Assembly: GCF_001039355.2 (NCBI RefSeq)
Contig: NW_019775554.1
Location: 190,980 to 254,979, forward strand
DNA: 64,000 bases
Direction: 5' to 3'
Origin: Lingula anatina
Lineage: Eukaryota > Brachiopoda > Lingulata > Lingulida > Lingulidae
Positions within the stretch are counted from its first letter, which is position 1. Each line of letters opens with the position of its first letter. The notes beneath the pieces were generated by a model. That model was not told where the DNA came from. It did not search any database and saw only the letters and a program-made list of their open reading frames with translations. This document shows positions 63,201-64,000 of the stretch, one piece after another. Made by a program: the position numbers and the translations under genes.

Positions 63201-63742
63201 GAAGAGACAATGTATTACAAAAAATTCCTATAGTTTAAATATTCTATTTCCTGCAGTGAAAAAAGCGTAAATACCTGAATGATGAAGCGGAATCTATATG
63301 TTAATAAATGAAATTGCCAATTAAAAAATTTTGATTTTTTCTGGGAAACGTGATTGTAGCATCCGCTTCGTAGGCTATGTTTATAGTCAAGTTAAAAACT
63401 AAAATTAAAGCCACGATCGGAATAAAAAATAGGATGCATTTTTCTTTCTTGAATAATTGAATGTATATAAAAAAGGGCTCTAGAACAAATGTTGCACAGC
63501 TCATAATGTTACGGCTCCCCTTGCACTTACTTGTGTAGTCTGTCTCTTCTTGCACTTTCATCTCTTCTCTCGTTACTTTCTTTATTGTTTTCGCCAGTAA
63601 TTAATGGAATGAAAAACCATCCTCTCCGTTTAACCCTTGAACGAGCAACGAGGAATGACTTGGCACTGTCTTCGCTGAAGCTCAGGTCGTAGATTTCAGC
63701 ATGTTCCTGCCTGGTGCTTGCGAGATATAATGCAAAGTTCAA
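57218..63742 (-). CDS. Cluster gene D: TSP1-sushi-GCC2-EGF-domain X mosaic protein (5' partial, shortened C terminus)
   Basis: Exons: 63742 (or further upstream)-63531 (RVKRRG basic site), 62954-62692 (TSP1 WTVWTSC plus EGF-like, fused), CCPs 62287-62108, 61871-61698, 61581-61408, 61178-60996, 60573-60400, GCC2 60109-59954, CCP 59721-59545, GCC2 59358-59215, EGF with DIDEC start 58963-58835, long-loop CCP 58636-58427, domain X 58070-57477 (RRKRD basic site). Several have no ATG and were found from splice sites and cysteine pattern. A strong acceptor (polypyrimidine-CAG) then leads to a tiny coding end, 57231-57218, adding VHRP and a stop. The ephrin-like, EGF and terminal modules of B and C are therefore absent, unless exons were missed. 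The start codon and signal peptide lie beyond 63742, probably outside the window. Phases match those of B and C. Confidence 0.82.
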
Positions 63743-64000
63743 CTTAACAGATATTTTGCTTTTTACAGTAAGTATGACCGGAGCATGCGAAATGACTTCT
63801 CAAAATAACCCATCAAAGTGAATTTTGGGAATGTTTCGATACATTTCTTCCATTTTTTTCATAAACAAGCATTCATACGTTTTATGATTTATCGATATTT
63901 AAGTTGGAATTAATTTCATCTATTATTTATATTTGTTGCCAACATGAGCTTTTTTTCAATTTTGATGATTTACAATTTTAATATCTCGTAAAGTTTAAAT
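63743..64000. other. Window edge, presumed 5' intron of gene D
   Basis: AT-rich. No signal-peptide exon was recognised on the minus strand. The frame of the 63742 exon stays open to about 63800, so the exon start is uncertain. Confidence 0.4.

Overview
The window is animal nuclear DNA: long GT-AG introns, AT-rich spacers, microsatellites and mosaic extracellular proteins. The many TACATGTA-type words, lineage-type dispersed repeats and very high allelic divergence suggest a marine lophotrochozoan, most likely a mollusc. This is inferred from sequence style only; no species is claimed.

Layout: (1) 1.7-10.3 kb, + strand: the 3' half of a FAM91A1 orthologue, a vesicle-tethering adaptor. Some exons appear twice because the assembly placed two near-identical copies side by side. 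(2) 13.1-14.6 kb, + strand: an intronless C2H2 zinc-finger gene with a ZAD-like N terminus and one frameshift. (3) 15.4-16.3 kb, + strand: a single-exon, membrane-anchored FkbM-family methyltransferase. (4) 17.1 to beyond 63.7 kb: a cluster of four paralogous genes for large secreted mosaic proteins, called B (-, 17150-25678), A (-, 31306-39339), C (+, 42793-56375) and D (-, 57218 to beyond 63742). Between the genes lie degenerate repeats and MITE-like elements.

The four-gene cluster is the main interest. B, C and D share one order: TSP1, Cys-rich EGF-like, five sushi (CCP), GCC2/ephrin-receptor-like, CCP, GCC2, calcium-binding-type EGF, a long-loop CCP, then a roughly 160-200-residue domain not recognised as a catalogued family (domain X). 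C and B continue with an ephrin-receptor-like module, an EGF and a short Cys-rich tail. A has a different N terminus in place of TSP1 and seven CCPs before GCC2, and it stops after the ephrin-like module. Domain X looks like beta-alpha-beta-beta-alpha-beta, with a polybasic site between the two central strands in B, C and D but not in A. I suggest a SEA/Notch-HD-like, furin-processed domain. The exon boundaries given for A, B and C keep one open frame through all exons to a stop codon.

Caution on assembly: every short N run (3096, 7671, 9574, 40708-40732, 50702) lies between two near-identical direct copies, so the duplicated exons are best read as unmerged alleles. Comparing the two alleles of gene C exposes a 626-bp TTAA-flanked transposon present in one and absent from the other.
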